A stretch of 64,000 bases of DNA, taken from positions 1,612,001 through 1,676,000 of the forward strand of contig OX638372.1 in assembly GCA_951812925.1 (NCBI GenBank), in the 5' to 3' direction. The position numbers and the translations under genes are program-made. The first letter of the stretch is position 1. Every line of letters begins with the position of its first letter. The notes beneath the pieces are model-generated. The model worked only from the letters and a program-made list of their open reading frames with translations, did not search any database and was not told the origin of the DNA. The DNA comes from Calliopum simillimum. Taxonomy: Eukaryota > Arthropoda > Insecta > Diptera > Lauxaniidae. Below are positions 23,301 to 35,305 of this stretch, piece by piece.

Positions 23301-23730
23301 AATGATGATTTTGACATCATAAACTTAATGGTTGGACCAGACAGAAAAAACTAGATAGCTTTTTTAAAAAAAAAAATTCTAATGCAGAAAAAGGAAAAAA
23401 TTTACTCTTGCTTAAAAGTTATTTATCTCGGTCAATTTATACGCTAGAAAGATGTTGAAAAAATCAAAATGTGCAAAATTCCATTAGCTACAATTTTTGC
23501 AGGATTAGCCCACACTATAAACACCGACTATTTATATTTAAACTCTTGTGTAAAACCATATAAATATGCATATACACAATTTTGGAAAAATATGTAAATA
23601 GAGATAACGAAAGGAGGAGCAATTTTCAATTTTTTGGTGTATAGATTTATAATTAAGGCTTGCAAAATAGTATCCCTTCTATTGGCTGGAAGTTTTGAAA
23701 ATAAATTGAAAGTGTTTCACTAGCACTTAC

Positions 23731-23862
23731 AGCATCTAATTCTGTTGTATGGTGCGATTGTTGATTGTTTTTTAGTAGTATCTCTGGCTTGCATGTCTCT
23801 GCTACTTTTCTATCATCTTTTGAATTTAATGATTCACCATCATCAACATTGAAGCGTTGACT
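23731..23862 (-). CDS. dlg1: discs large (dlg1) exon between L27 and PDZ1
   Basis: 132-bp exon, exactly 44 codons, phase 0 at both ends. The acceptor is a long T-tract ending TTTTGCAG (23870-23863) and the donor is GCT|GTAAGT. It encodes SQRFNVDDGESLNSKDDRK followed by VAETCKPEILLKNNQQSHH and TTELDA: hydrophilic, low complexity, no domain. It continues in phase from the exon at 48369, and the start resembles the NQRMRIESD stretch I recall after the same block in Drosophila S97. The downstream PDZ exons are outside the window. The intron between the two exons is about 24.5 kb and holds most of the large palindromes and the LTR element. Confidence 0.72.
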
Positions 23863-23911
23863 CTGCAAAAAAAAAATAAAAACCAGCTATAAATTTTTGC
23901 TGAATCGTCAA

Positions 23912-26083
23912 TTAGTGCAGGCAAATTAGGTAAAAACAGGTATTCATTTCTAATTTTGTTGAACATGCACCGATTTTGATCCGACAGGGCTCATTTTGTT
24001 TGTAATAAAATTTTGAACAAAACCAACACATTAGTTTTTTCCGGCCTTTCCCCAAAATTTCTTTAGTCCCCCGTGAACCCTCAAAATCGGATAAATTCAA
24101 TAAAACTGTTCTAAAATGCTTAAAAATAGAAAGTTATACTATTCACGGGGTTCTCTAGATTGCTGAATCCAAATATGATGTTGGAAAATGAAAAAACTCA
24201 AAATGGCGCCCGGAAGACTGCGTACATACCCATTTTAAGCACTAAAAATGGGAAAAAATCGTTACAGGGGGTTTTAGCCTAGAAGTCTTGTTACATTGAA
24301 TGAATTTATACGGTCGGTGTGGGATACTGTTTTTTATACTATAAAAAGTAAAGTTTATCAAAAATTTTTTTGTGTTTTTAATTTGTTTATTATTTAAGCA
24401 ATAACCATAAAAAGTTAATACAACTCAAAATTAAAAATATTTGCAACATTTTGCAAACCATTTTTTCTAATCTAATTTGAGTTCGCTGAACACGAAAAAC
24501 GCATTTATTTTTTTTTCCTTGGGGTCGTTCCCGAGTTATTCGATAATTTATATTTTCGAGGTTATAGCTTCATATACATCAATATATTTCCATGACGCCA
24601 AGTCCGATCAATTTTATTTTTCCACGTTGACAAAGAGTGATTAAAGGCGCTTCTAACAAATATACCAATGATTATGCTTCGAACAAAATTGACTGAGTTA
24701 TAGCAGAAAAAAGTTTGAAATTTCAAAAATTTTTGAAATTTTTCACATGAACTTTAAATAAAACATTTGGTTTTTGGCATATAATTTTTTTAAATACTTA
24801 TTTTTTAGTAATTTTATTAAATGGCGCATATAATTGCAAACATTTTAAGCCTATGTTGAGTAAAATCGAATGAAATTTCCATAAGATATTAGGGTTTTAG
24901 TGCAATAAGGAAGATGTGAAAATTTTCGAAATGTTCGGCCTGAGTCAAAAGATCCAATTTTTCAGCCTCCAGATAGGACACCCTACACTTACTGAACACT
25001 TTAAAGAGTTTTTAAGTAACTTCTAATCATTCTCTGTAGAAGAAAATTGCGGATTGTATCAAAAATATTAATTTTTGAAAGAAATCGAAATTTCCCTATT
25101 GCACTAAAACCCTAATATCTTATGGAAATTTCATTCGATTTTGCTCAACATAGGCTTAAAATGTTTGCAATTATATGTGCCATTTAATAAAATTACTAAA
25201 AAACAAGTATTTAAAAAAATTATATGCCAAAAACCAAATGTTTCATTTAAAGTTCATGTGAAAAATTTAAAAAATTTTTGAAATTTCAAACTTTTTTCTG
25301 CTATAACTCAGTCAATTTTGTTCAAAGCATAATCATTGGTATATTTGTTAGAAGCGCCTTTAATCACTCTTTATCAACGTGGAAAAATAAAATTGATCGG
25401 ACTTGGCGTCATAGAAATATATTGATGTATATGAAGCTATAACCTCGAAAATATAAATTATCGAATAACTCGGGAACGACCCCAAGGAAAAAAAAAATAA
25501 ATGCGTTTTTCGTGTTCAGCGACCTCAAATTAGTTTAGAAAAAATGGTTTGCAAAATGTTGCAAATATTTTTAATTTTGAGTTGAATTAACTTTTTATAG
25601 TTATTGCTGAAATAATAAACAAATTAAAAACACAAAAAAATTTTTGATAAACTTTACTTTTTATAGTATAAAAAACAGTATCCCACACCGACCGTATAAA
25701 TTCATTCAATGTAACAAGACTTCTAGGCTAAAACCCCCTGTAACGATTTTTTCCCATTTTTGGTGCTTAAAATGGGTATGTACGCAGTCTTCCGGGCGCC
25801 ATTTTGAGTTTTTTCATTTTCGAACATCATATTTGGATTCAGCAATCTAGAGAACCCCGTGAGTAGCATAACTTTCTATTTTTAAGCATTTTAGAACAGT
25901 TTTATTGAATTTATCCGATTTTGAGGGTTCACGGGGGACTAAAGAAATTTTGGGGAAAGGCCGCAAAAAACTAATGTGTTAGTTTTGTTCAAAATTTTAT
26001 TACGAACAAAATGAGCCCTGTCGGATCAAAATCGGTGCATGTTCAACAAAATTAGAAGTGAATACCTAATTTGCCTGCACTAA
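23912..26083. mobile_element. 2.17-kb giant palindrome
   Basis: Arms of about 1 kb (23912-24917 and about 25090-26083) around a spacer of about 170 bp. Ends TTAGTGCAGGCAAATTAGG and complement. Identity between arms is high throughout, with small indels. Short relatives occur near 54165 and 59490 (TTGTTCAACAAAATTAG). It ends 49 bp upstream of the acceptor of the dlg1 exon at 23862. No coding frame. Confidence 0.9.
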
Positions 26084-26379
26084 ATGAAATTTACAATTAA
26101 AAAATCAAAATCAATAATTTTAACTTTTTTTTTTTGGTAAGTTCGAGCTTTCTTGAGAGCGAAAGATAAAAATTATAAGGTTTTCTAGCAATAAACACAA
26201 TCAGCTGAGCGAGGTCATCTCTCTGTTAGGAACAATTGTAATAATTCCCGATACAAGCTAGTTATTGTGCGTTGGTTTAAGGCTAGGGCTGACCTTAATA
26301 CAATTTTTGTACAACAGGACTACTACGTTATAGCTGCAGGCTAATGTTACCGTTGTGGTTGTATTTTTTTAAAACTTTA

Positions 26380-26590
26380 ATAAATACCGCCCATGTATCA
26401 AAATAAAATATCACCCACACAATATGAAATAAAGAGTGTTAAGAAAGTAAAGTGAAATAACGCACGTTAAAAAAACGCCCACTAAATTTATAAATGAAAT
26501 AATGCCCATTTAATGAAATGAAATATCGTCCACATCCACAATATCGTTTATTGTAGGCGTTATTTAATTTTAATAGGGCCTTATTTCATT
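26380..26590. repeat. Degenerate AAATAACGCCCA array
   Basis: Spaced variants: AAATACCGCCCA, AAATATCACCCA, GAAATAACGCACG, AAATAATGCCCA, AAATATCGTCCA, then the inverse GGCGTTATTTAAT and GGCCTTATTTCAT. An old relative of the foldback at 18408. Confidence 0.7.
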
Positions 26591-27031
26591 TTGTACATAG
26601 TGCAGTGATAACGTACCTTTTTAAGTATTGAGTCAAATTTTGTTCATTACTTTCTTTAGTACTAGCTCGGGGTCACTAAATGTGTGGGTTCACTTGGAAG
26701 AGATGGGGAGATAGTATTAAAATACATTTGTTGGTCCTTACTTAAAAAATCCAGATCTCTCCGTTCTACGATATGACGAATATGTATGTGTGTATTCCCG
26801 TCAAGCTTATATATTAACAATGTTCAAAGATGAAAATTGCGAACCTTCCCAAAAAAAAAAGTTTTTCATTGTTGTACAAAAACTTAAAAATTTTCTTGAA
26901 CTGTTTTTCCCAAAAAAAAACACTTTTCTAAAATTGAAATGTTCCAGACTTTATTAACAGCATTTATCTCCTGACTTGAGTAGCTTTTTCATGTGAAAAT
27001 ATTGAAATATTTTTAAAAATTTTTAAATCTA

Positions 27032-28392
27032 TAGCCCAGGAAAATAAGACGAAAAAAGAGCTGCTGTGCGAAAAAATTTCAAGTGGATTTTTTTCACCGG
27101 AATTATATTTATTTATGCATGGTTAATAATGTGTAAAAAGTCCATTGAAGTCCATTGTGCGCATAAAAAGTTATTCAGGCTCAAAGGTCGCTAAAATCAG
27201 TTTTTTGCAAATATCTCGCTAACGCAAACTTTTATTGTACAAAAAATTTTTCTCCACAATTCTGTAACACAGGAAATTTCCTATTTAAAGATGTTAAAAA
27301 TGTTTTCGTGAAGCTTATAGTTTAGGAGATAACCCAATTTAAAAAGTTGTGCACAGTTTTTATATGTAAATGCTACATATAAATTCATATTAAAATATCT
27401 TACTTTTAAAATTGCGAATACTCTTTAACGAGGAATCGTACAAAAAAAATTAAAAAACCGTTCAAAAGATAATTGGATTCTGTATATACCGTATACAATT
27501 TTTTTTGGAGCGACTCATGGTCCAAGAGATATTCTTCAAAAACTGTTAAGGTTTCCAAAATACTGTTTTTTGAAGGATAGCTCTGAAACGGTAAGTCATA
27601 CGACAAAAAGCAACCGCACCAATTTTGTAGAGAATCACAAGATCTACAAAAATAAGCCAAATGTGTTCACATTGAAGAACCCGTTTAGAAGATAATCAAA
27701 AAAAAAAAACCTTTAAATGGCAAAAAACCGGTTTTTATTGAATAACTTCTAAACGGTTACTTCAATGTGTACACATGTGGCTTATTTTTTGTAGATCTTG
27801 TAATGTTCTACAAAATTAATGCCATTGCTTTTTATCGTATGATTTACCGTTTCAGAGATATCCTTCAAAAACCAGTATTTTCGAAACCTTAACGGTTTTT
27901 GAAGAATATCTTTTAGACTATGATTGGCTCCAAGAAAAATTTAATACGGTGTATACAGAACCCAATTATCTTTTGAACGGCTTTTTAAGTTTTTTTGTAC
28001 GACTCCTCGTTAAAGAGTATTCGCAATTTTAAAAGTAAGATATTTTAATATGAATTTATATGTAGCATTTACATATAAAAACTGTGCACAACTTTTTAAA
28101 TTGGGTTATCTCCTAAACTATAAGCTTCACGAAAACATTTTTAACATCTTTAAATAGGAAATTTCCTGTATTACAAAATTGTGGCGAAAAATTTTTCTGT
28201 AAAAGTTTGCGTTAGCGAGATATTTGCAAAAAACTGATTTTAGCGACCTTTGAGCCTGAATAACTTTTTATGTGCACAATGGACTTCAATGGACTTTTTA
28301 CACATTGTTAACCATGCATAAATAAATATAATTCCGATGAAAAAAATCCACTTGGAATTTTTTCGCAGAAATATTCTTATTTTCCTGGGCTA
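27032..28392. mobile_element. 1.36-kb palindrome
   Basis: Ends TAGCCCAGGAAAATAAGA and TCTTATTTTCCTGGGCTA (allowing small changes), centre near 27712. Both arms contain TTTTTTGCAAATATCTCGCT and GGTAAGTCATACGA-type modules, shared with the palindrome at 49677. Confidence 0.88.
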
Positions 28393-28403
28393 CTATTGGA
28401 ATT

Positions 28404-28735
28404 CGCGCGATAAAAAGTCCGAGGGTCTTTTTTATGGAGAATCACATGCTCTACAAATGATTTAAATTTTATGTAAAAAAATTTACCGTTTAGGAGTTAT
28501 TTAACTGAAAGTAATTTTGATACGTTTATCGGGGTTTATGGTGTTTTTATGGAATAACTCCCACCTGTAATTTTTTTTACATAAAATGAAAATTATGTGT
28601 GGAGCATTTGGCTCTCGATAAAAAAAATACTTTTGAACTTTTAATCGCGCGACTCACCCTTCATTAGTAATCGCGATTTGAAAATTAATACAATTGTATA
28701 TACGCGTCAAAATAAACATGGCTAAAATTGTTGAA
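28404..28735. repeat. Partial foldback, relative of 44021-44400
   Basis: Inverted arms CGCGCGATAAAAAGTCC and its counterpart AACTTTTAATCGCGCG. The right side continues with ATACAATTGTATATACGCGT and CAAAATAAACATGGCT, as in the element at 44021. The left terminal part is missing next to the palindrome ending 28392. Confidence 0.7.
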
Positions 28736-28799
28736 TTGTTATCCATTTTAAAAAGCCGTCGTGGGTCAGTGCATGACCCTCGGGTCATAGGTTGCCACC

Positions 28800-28960
28800 A
28801 CTGCTGTAGTGGGATATATTTCATTTCAATAAATGGGAGTTGTTTCGTTTTGTATTTTTGTAGGTGTTATTTCATATATGTATATGTATAAAATATAGCC
28901 CGCGATAAAAATTATTTCGACTTTTTTGTGGGCGTTACTTCACAGCGCCCTTATTGAAGC
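28800..28960. repeat. Degenerate inverse AAATAACGCCCA array
   Basis: GGGAGTTGTTTCGTTTTG, GTAGGTGTTATTTCATA and GTGGGCGTTACTTCAC are inverse-orientation variants of the block. With 26380-26590 it could be the two arms of one old foldback, now 2.2 kb apart. Confidence 0.55.
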
Positions 28961-28996
28961 CTCTTTTTTAAGCTTACCCTACACTTTTAGACTTAC

Positions 28997-29209
28997 ATTT
29001 TTGCAACAGCAAGCATATTGGGTCCCACTTTCCTTTTTAGTACTGGATGCCGAAGCTGCGTTTGTTAGTGGATATGTTTGCGGATGATTAGCTGGTGATA
29101 GTGCCATTAATTGACGCCTACGCCGACGTATGCGAACCGGTGAACGTGAGCCAACATAATTTGAAAAGCGCCGTCTCGAATGACGTACAATCGATACCCA
29201 ATCAATCAT
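28997..29209 (-). CDS. Candidate alternative first coding exon, possibly of dlg1
   Basis: An open frame of 71 codons from ATG at 29209 to a consensus donor AAAAAT|GTAAGT at 28997/28996. It encodes MIDWVSIVRHSRRRFSNYVG, then an Arg-rich stretch SPVRIRRRRRQLMALSP, a Ser/Thr/Asn-rich part, and the Cys-rich end YACCCKN. Codon use is less AT-biased than the surrounding intron. It ends in phase 0, exactly the phase that the dlg1 exon at 23862 accepts. An in-frame TAG precedes the ATG closely. A weak acceptor-like TACTGTACTAG lies just upstream, so an internal exon is possible. I do not recognise the peptide; assignment to dlg1 rests on strand, position and phase. Confidence 0.45.
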
Positions 29210-29219
29210 GATCAACTAG

Positions 29220-30528
29220 TACAGTAAAACTAAGTAGCTATAATATCGATGGAAAAAGTAAAAAATTACTGCGCACTTGAAACTTGGTACAGTCGTTTAT
29301 TGGACTACAGTTACTTTACAAAAAAAAGTAAACCGCCCAACGGGTGGGTCAAAGGTCGAAAAATTCAGTTTTTGACGAATAACTTAAAAACTAATCGTGG
29401 GCCAAAAAAAAGTCCTACGATAAAGTTATAGCTGACTAATTCTACATATTTTTTTAAACTCCTTTCTACTATAAAAATTTACCGATTTATGTAACTTTCA
29501 AGAAAGAGAAGTTTTTTTCTGTTTCAAAATTGCTCGCGTCCCCAAAATTTAAATAGTTCGAATCCACTTTAAATAACAAAACGGTCATAACTTTTTTGTT
29601 TCTTGATCGATCGAAAAAAATTAAAAAGTTTTTTGAACGCAAAAACTTAGGTTTTTAAACCATTTACTTTTCAATTTCAAAATTTTTAAAATAATAATAA
29701 AGAAATGCATGTAAAAAAACATTTAGTAAAATAATGAAATTTTTAAAAAATGTTTTTTAAAACTACTGTAATTTTTCAACTAGATAAAAACTATAAAAAA
29801 TATAGATTTTAAGTATTTTATTGAAATAGTAAGAATTTATTTTTAAAGGTATAAAGATAAAGACAGCATTTTTAAAGTATTTAGTAATATTTCAAATTAA
29901 AAACAGGTTTTTTTGTTTACATTAATTTTTAAAATATTTATTCAATTTGAAATTTATACAGTTAGGAAGACTATGTGTTAACCTTTAAATGCGTTTTGAC
30001 ATTTCCGATCGGTCAAGAAACAAAAAAGTTATAGCAGTTATAATATAGAAATAATGAGAAATATTTTAATTTTGGAAAATCGCTCATTTTAGAAAACGAA
30101 AAAGACTCTTACTTATAAATATTTAATTTGAAAATTATTTGATTAAAAAGATTGAATTTTAAGCTTTAGAAAGCTTTTTGACCTTTTCCGATCGGTTAAA
30201 AAATAAAAAAGTTATAGACGTTAGAGTTTAAAATAAATATGAGAAATTTTAAATTTTTGTACTCCTCGTTTTAGAAAACGAAAAAAAGAACTCTTACTTA
30301 AAAATTACTTATCTCAGTAAATTTTTATGCTAAAAAGATGTTTTAAAAACCAAAATGTGCAGAATGTTACTATAATTTTAGCTTGGAAACTTTTTTTCCG
30401 CCGAATAGTTTTTAAGTTATTCGTCAAAAACTGACTTTTTTTTGTATGATTACTATAGTCCAATAAACACCTCTGCCAAGTTTCAAGTTCGCAGCAATTT
30501 TTTCCTTCACATATTTAGTTTTACTGTA
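29220..30528. mobile_element. 1.3-kb inverted-repeat element
   Basis: Ends TACAGTAAAACTAA and TTAGTTTTACTGTA. Both arms hold ACGAATAACTTAAAAACTA-like and CACTTGAAACTTGGTAC-like blocks (complement at right). Its left edge is 10 bp upstream of the candidate first-exon ATG at 29209. Confidence 0.85.
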
Positions 30529-30928
30529 CTAAACTAGTTACTATATACTTTTTTATTTCATCATTATATTTAACGATAAAATTCAAACTCCACTTGTAAA
30601 ATTTTTTTCGTAGTGAACAACTTATCAAAACTCGGTGGGTTGATTTCAGTCAACAACTTCTTCAAATTTGAACCCGTTTTTTATATGTGCTGTTTAAAAA
30701 TGCTTAATACTCTGGAGCATCGGTCGCATTGGTTGTATCGCTGACCTACCGCGTTCTGTCAGGCCGATCCATTAAAAAAAGATGCTTACAAAATTTGATC
30801 AACTTTCTTTCTCAAACTATTAAGTCCAAAAACGGTAAACTATCGTAAATTTAAAAAATCAATTCATTAGTTTAAAAAATTAATAAAAAAACAAATACTA
30901 ACAACAACAATCATTGTTTTAATTTTAA
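30529..30928. other. Non-coding, nothing recognised
   Basis: Intron sequence between two mobile elements. Confidence 0.4.
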
Positions 30929-31631
30929 GGGGACATTCGCCTTTGTAATTGAAAACAAAAAAACACTTTTTAAAAATTTTATTATGAAAAAACTATTACA
31001 TTTATTGACAAAATTTCTTTTGGAAATTGTTAAATATTGTCTAAAAAATATATAAAATTTTTATTTTTTTATTTTTAGTTTAACTTGGCTGCTGTAGAGG
31101 GCGTCATCCAAAAGTTACTTTTCAAACTGGTCATTTTTCTCCGAATCTACTCGACCGATTTTAAAAAACCAAAGAGCATTCGATTACTCATAAAAAATAT
31201 TAAACAATAAGCCTCTGAAAGTTTTGAAGAATACCACCCCCTTTTCTTTACGGGGGTGACTTACCCTCAAAAAATGCCATTTTTCGCCTTTTTCATAAAT
31301 ATTCATTTAAAAACTTCAAAATTTAAAAAAAGTATGAACTTTAGAGGCTTATTGTATAGTTTTGAGTCTCAAGAATAAAATTCATTTTGAATTTTTGAAA
31401 AATCTGTTACAGGAGGTCTACAACATGTCCTACCGTTTAAAAAGTAACTTTTGGTTGACGCCCTCTACAGCAGCCAAGGGAAACTAAGTATAAAAAAAAA
31501 AAAATTTTCATATTTTTTAGACAATATTTAACAATGTCCAAAAGAAATTTTGTCAATAAATGTAATAGTTTTTTCATAATAAAATTTTTAAGTGTTTTTT
31601 TTTTTTTTCAATTACAAAGGCGAATGTCCCC
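30929..31631. mobile_element. piggyBac-type MITE, TTAA flanked
   Basis: 703-bp foldback with ends GGGGACATTCGCCTTTGTAA and complement, flanked by TTAA at 30925-30928 and 31632-31635. TTAA duplication is diagnostic of piggyBac-type insertion. Arms are about 250 bp, with AGAGGGCGTCA internally. No transposase. Confidence 0.88.
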
Positions 31632-31678
31632 TTAAAGTGATCACTAAAAAAGCAGTTATACTTCTACATAACGTATAA

Positions 31679-32717
31679 TGTCGTTTTCCATTGGGCATAA
31701 AAGAGCAATCTTTTTTTGACCCAGATCAAAATCTACTACAATTTTCGTTCCATTGGGAAATCTAGAGCAAAATTTTATGATCTCAGATCAATTATTTCAA
31801 ATCTAGATTTTTTCTCAGATTTCAAATTTCATTCGGAGTAACAACTCATTTGTTATCATTATTTTGCGGGGTTAGCAAAACAATTCAGAATATTGAATAT
31901 GTGCAATAAAATTGGAAGAGTTTTGCTACAAGTGCATCTGGCCAAAATGGTTTCGTTAGTTCAATCATCGAAATATGGAAATTGTTGGCTCAAATGCTCA
32001 GTATTTACGCATATCATACATTTTGGGGACCAACCGATTTTCAGAAGGAAAAATATACACTTGCCGCCAAGCGACGACATTTATTATGTGCTACCATATT
32101 TCCCAAAAAAGCAAATGGTCAACTTCTAGATACAATTGCTTGTACGACACCATATCACGACCCATGGTTGAACCTGGTTTAGAGGCAATATGTTCATGTC
32201 TTTGTTCTATCAAAATGCGTATTGAGGATGTTGTACAAATTGTAACCAAAAAGTAAACATGATTTGCTGCACAATGTGTCCTAAACAAAGTAAAATGATG
32301 AAATAGGATTACTGACAGAAGAGTTAAGACTCCAATTTTGGAGAAAGTAAAAATTATGTAATGGCTCAACAAGGAGAAACAACCAATGTAATATTTCAAG
32401 TCTTTAACTAATATATATGTTTGTACTACATGTTTAAAATTACATCAATAAAATACACAAAATATTAAAACGCATGTCCCTAGGTGACACATTTTTCACT
32501 CATTCCAAGTTAAAGATATCAATTAGTCCCTCATCATCGGCTAAAAAGCAATAATTCAAAAGCTAAGAGCACGCATTTATGGAATTCAAAATTTTCATAT
32601 TTACCATTCAGAAAATTACTAGTTATAGGTTTATTCCATTTCTGTTTTTGTGTTCCATTTAGCAAGAACAATTTTTGATCTGAGAGCAAAATCTAGATTT
32701 CCCAATGGAAAACGACA
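31679..32717. mobile_element. TAA-flanked terminal-inverted-repeat element, 1.04 kb
   Basis: Ends TGTCGTTTTCCATTGGG and exact complement, flanked by TAA (31676-31678, 32718-32720). A 3-bp TAA duplication is typical of PIF/Harbinger. Subterminal ATCTAGATTT and GATCAAAA repeats. An open frame at 31975-32256 shows no recognisable domain. Confidence 0.75.
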
Positions 32718-32939
32718 TAAGAATATCTTTCGCGTAGAATTACATGTTCTACCAAAAATATTGATTTTCATTAACGAAAAAGTAAGGCCACAGGTTGTAA
32801 CAACTTCAAAAATTTAGAGGTAAATAGTGATATTCTCGTGATTTTTAGGTTTGAACAAACAGTAAAGCGCTTGTTTGAATGATAACACTATTCTACATAT
32901 GATCAAACAATTTTTTTATTTGTAGGTGCCACGATCCAT

Positions 32940-33210
32940 TTCCTATGTAAAATCGGCTGCTGATTCCGAAAATCCTCTTAGGATAGTTTTAATAAACTGA
33001 AGTGCGAAAGCTTTAATTGCACTAGTTTACAGCCAAAATCACCATTGAATGCCATTATTCAAATCATATGTAAAATCGGTTGTGATTCCGAAAATCACAT
33101 TATTTTTTTTTTCTTTCACATCGTTTTCGAGATATTGGTCATTTTCGGTTTTTGGACCAAAAAAAATATGGTTCCATTTAATTACAAATATCTGAAGATC
33201 CAATATTAAT
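32940..33210. repeat. Dispersed repeat, inverse partner at about 41990-42300
   Basis: TGATTCCGAAAATC, CACTAGTTTA with CCATTGAATGCCATTATTC, and TGGTCATTTTCGGTTTTTGG recur in complement at 41990-42300, on the other side of the LTR element. Confidence 0.7.
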
Positions 33211-33969
33211 GTTTACTATATGTCAAATGAAAGGTACTTAAATTACCTATAATCGATATTCAATTCACAACACTTTTTGGGTGGTTTGATAGTTTCGGCG
33301 AAATAAATTTATTTCTAAAAAAAAAAAATTATTTTTTTTCGAAAATATTAAAAAAAAAATCAAACGGCAAATTTATGCAAGAAAAAAATTTTTTAAAAAA
33401 TCAATTTGTTTTTTATATCATAGTCTATATGAGGCTATAAGCGCAAGAGTGGAGTAACCCTCACTTCGTTAAAAAATCAAAAGCAAATAACTTGTACTTG
33501 TATCAGGGGAGTATCCAGCATTGTCAAGAGGGGGCTGATTGACTACATTTCTAGATAATAAAAGAATGTTTTTAAAATCTTTACATATATTTTTAAAAAA
33601 AATTTAATCACTTGGTTTGAGAGGGGGGGCGTATAGGGTGTATCGTATAAGGCTACAAAGCATCTAGGAGGTGATAGAAGAGGTCTAGACTAACAAAAAA
33701 TTGGATCGGAAGGGGGGTGTAAAATGTACCCCTGAGGAGTTATAGGGTTAAAACTGATTTTCTGACTTGTTTTAGAAGAAAAATTTTATTGGGTCACCTT
33801 AGCGTTTTAGAGAAAACTTTTGTTTTAAGAAACTTTTAGCTTATTGTATGAGCTTTTTTAGAATGTATTTGGTTTATAGAGTTCAAAAGGGTTTTGCAAA
33901 GTTTTGGACCTTTAAAGTTGATATTTTATTTTTTTTTTTCCTAATTTTTGACTTTGGCGGCCATTGTGG

Positions 33970-34560
33970 TATGAACTAGTAAGGGTGTAACCTTTGGCCT
34001 AAATAAACAATAAATACCCTACACTGCAGTTGTTGCAGATTAATCGTATTGTGTAGTTGCACCTTTTTATTTTTTATTAATAACCGAATAAACCGAACGT
34101 ATTTTAAGAATTATGTTTTTGTTGATACCGAAAGCATTTAATAGCTTCGGTTTCAGATTTGAAATGTAAAAAGAATAACGTATGTTAACCATAGACGAGA
34201 GGAAAAAGTAAGATTTTTAATTATAATTTTTTGTATTAAAAATATGTATTTTAGATAATAAAACACTTAGTATTTCGCATCACTTCACTTCGCATTTCGC
34301 ATTTCGCTATCACTTTGCATTGCTGTACGCACATAAAAATACTGAATAAACTTTATGTATGTTAACCTAAAAGGAATGCGTTGTTTAATTATTTTCGCTA
34401 AGGATTAAATACGAGTCCGGAAAGTTGCTGCCGCAACAACAGTATTTTTAAAATTTTGCTTATATGGTGCCACGCCCTCTTGTCCGAGTTCACTTAGTTT
34501 TTGCTGTTATATCTGCCACGCCTCCTTCTCTGAGTTACAAACGGAAGGACAAAGTGAATA
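33970..34560. repeat. Dispersed fly repeat, copy 3
   Basis: ACTAGTAAGGGTGTAACC then TTTGGCC and AATAAATACCCTACACT, and later GGTGCCACGCCCTCTTGTCC, ending in TACCCTGGTGTAGGGTATAA. Same family as 22690-23300. Confidence 0.65.
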
Positions 34561-34727
34561 TACCCTGGTGTAGGGTATAAAAAGGTATTTACATATCCTA
34601 ATATATTTTTTTTTCAAATCCTGCTGAAATTCGATTTACCTCGGTAGTACATTTTTTATACCAATTTTTTTAACTGAGGTCAGAAAAAATACTTTTCAAG
34701 AACAATCAGGCTCCAGTAGAAAGCGCG

Positions 34728-35134
34728 AGTTAAGTTTGGAATATGTTCAAGATTTCGTTTTACAATTTTTATTTAAACATTTACAATGATCTTTTCAGGT
34801 TTAAATTCGAATGAATAATAAAATATTTGATTTCATACATTTCAAATAAGAAAAATAACAAATGGATATTTGATGAAATTGTACAAGTATTGTTTAAGGA
34901 AGTGTATTTGTGTATTAAAGTTAAATTATATAACTATTAAAAATGTAATTTCGATGTGGAAAATCTTAAACTAAACTAAATGCAACGATAAGTATTTATC
35001 AACTAGGCTGCTGTTCTAAACAAAAATAGCCAATGCATTACAATGTAATATAAACATTCAGCAATCGCTGTGCAAGACCCTTTGAAGTGACTGGTGTTGC
35101 TGCGACAAAGACGTGTGGGTAAGGGTCGTTAACT
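34728..35134 (-). repeat. 3' LTR of the gypsy-group element
   Basis: 407 bp. It is preceded in the minus direction by a purine-rich tract and flanked by CGCG. I found no difference from the 5' LTR. Confidence 0.93.
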
Positions 35135-35147
35135 CCTCCCCCCTTGG
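35135..35147 (-). other. Polypurine tract next to the 3' LTR
   Basis: The minus strand reads AAGGGGGGAGG immediately before AGTTAA of the 3' LTR. This is the expected plus-strand DNA primer site. Confidence 0.75.
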
Positions 35148-35305
35148 AATAAAGCGACGGCCACAATGAGTTGGTTGGGGCCGTTGGTTTAGATGACGTC
35201 GTGGTGTAGTTTGCTTTCGTTATTAAGGCATGAAATAAAATTGAGTCGATGGTAAAATGCCAGGATGGTAATTTTTGGTATGCTTAAAATGTACTGGATA
35301 TTGAT

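Noticed and set aside
31893..32256. Overlapping frames inside the TAA-flanked element
   Set aside because: Three frames overlap in the same stretch and none resembles a known family; treated as element interior.
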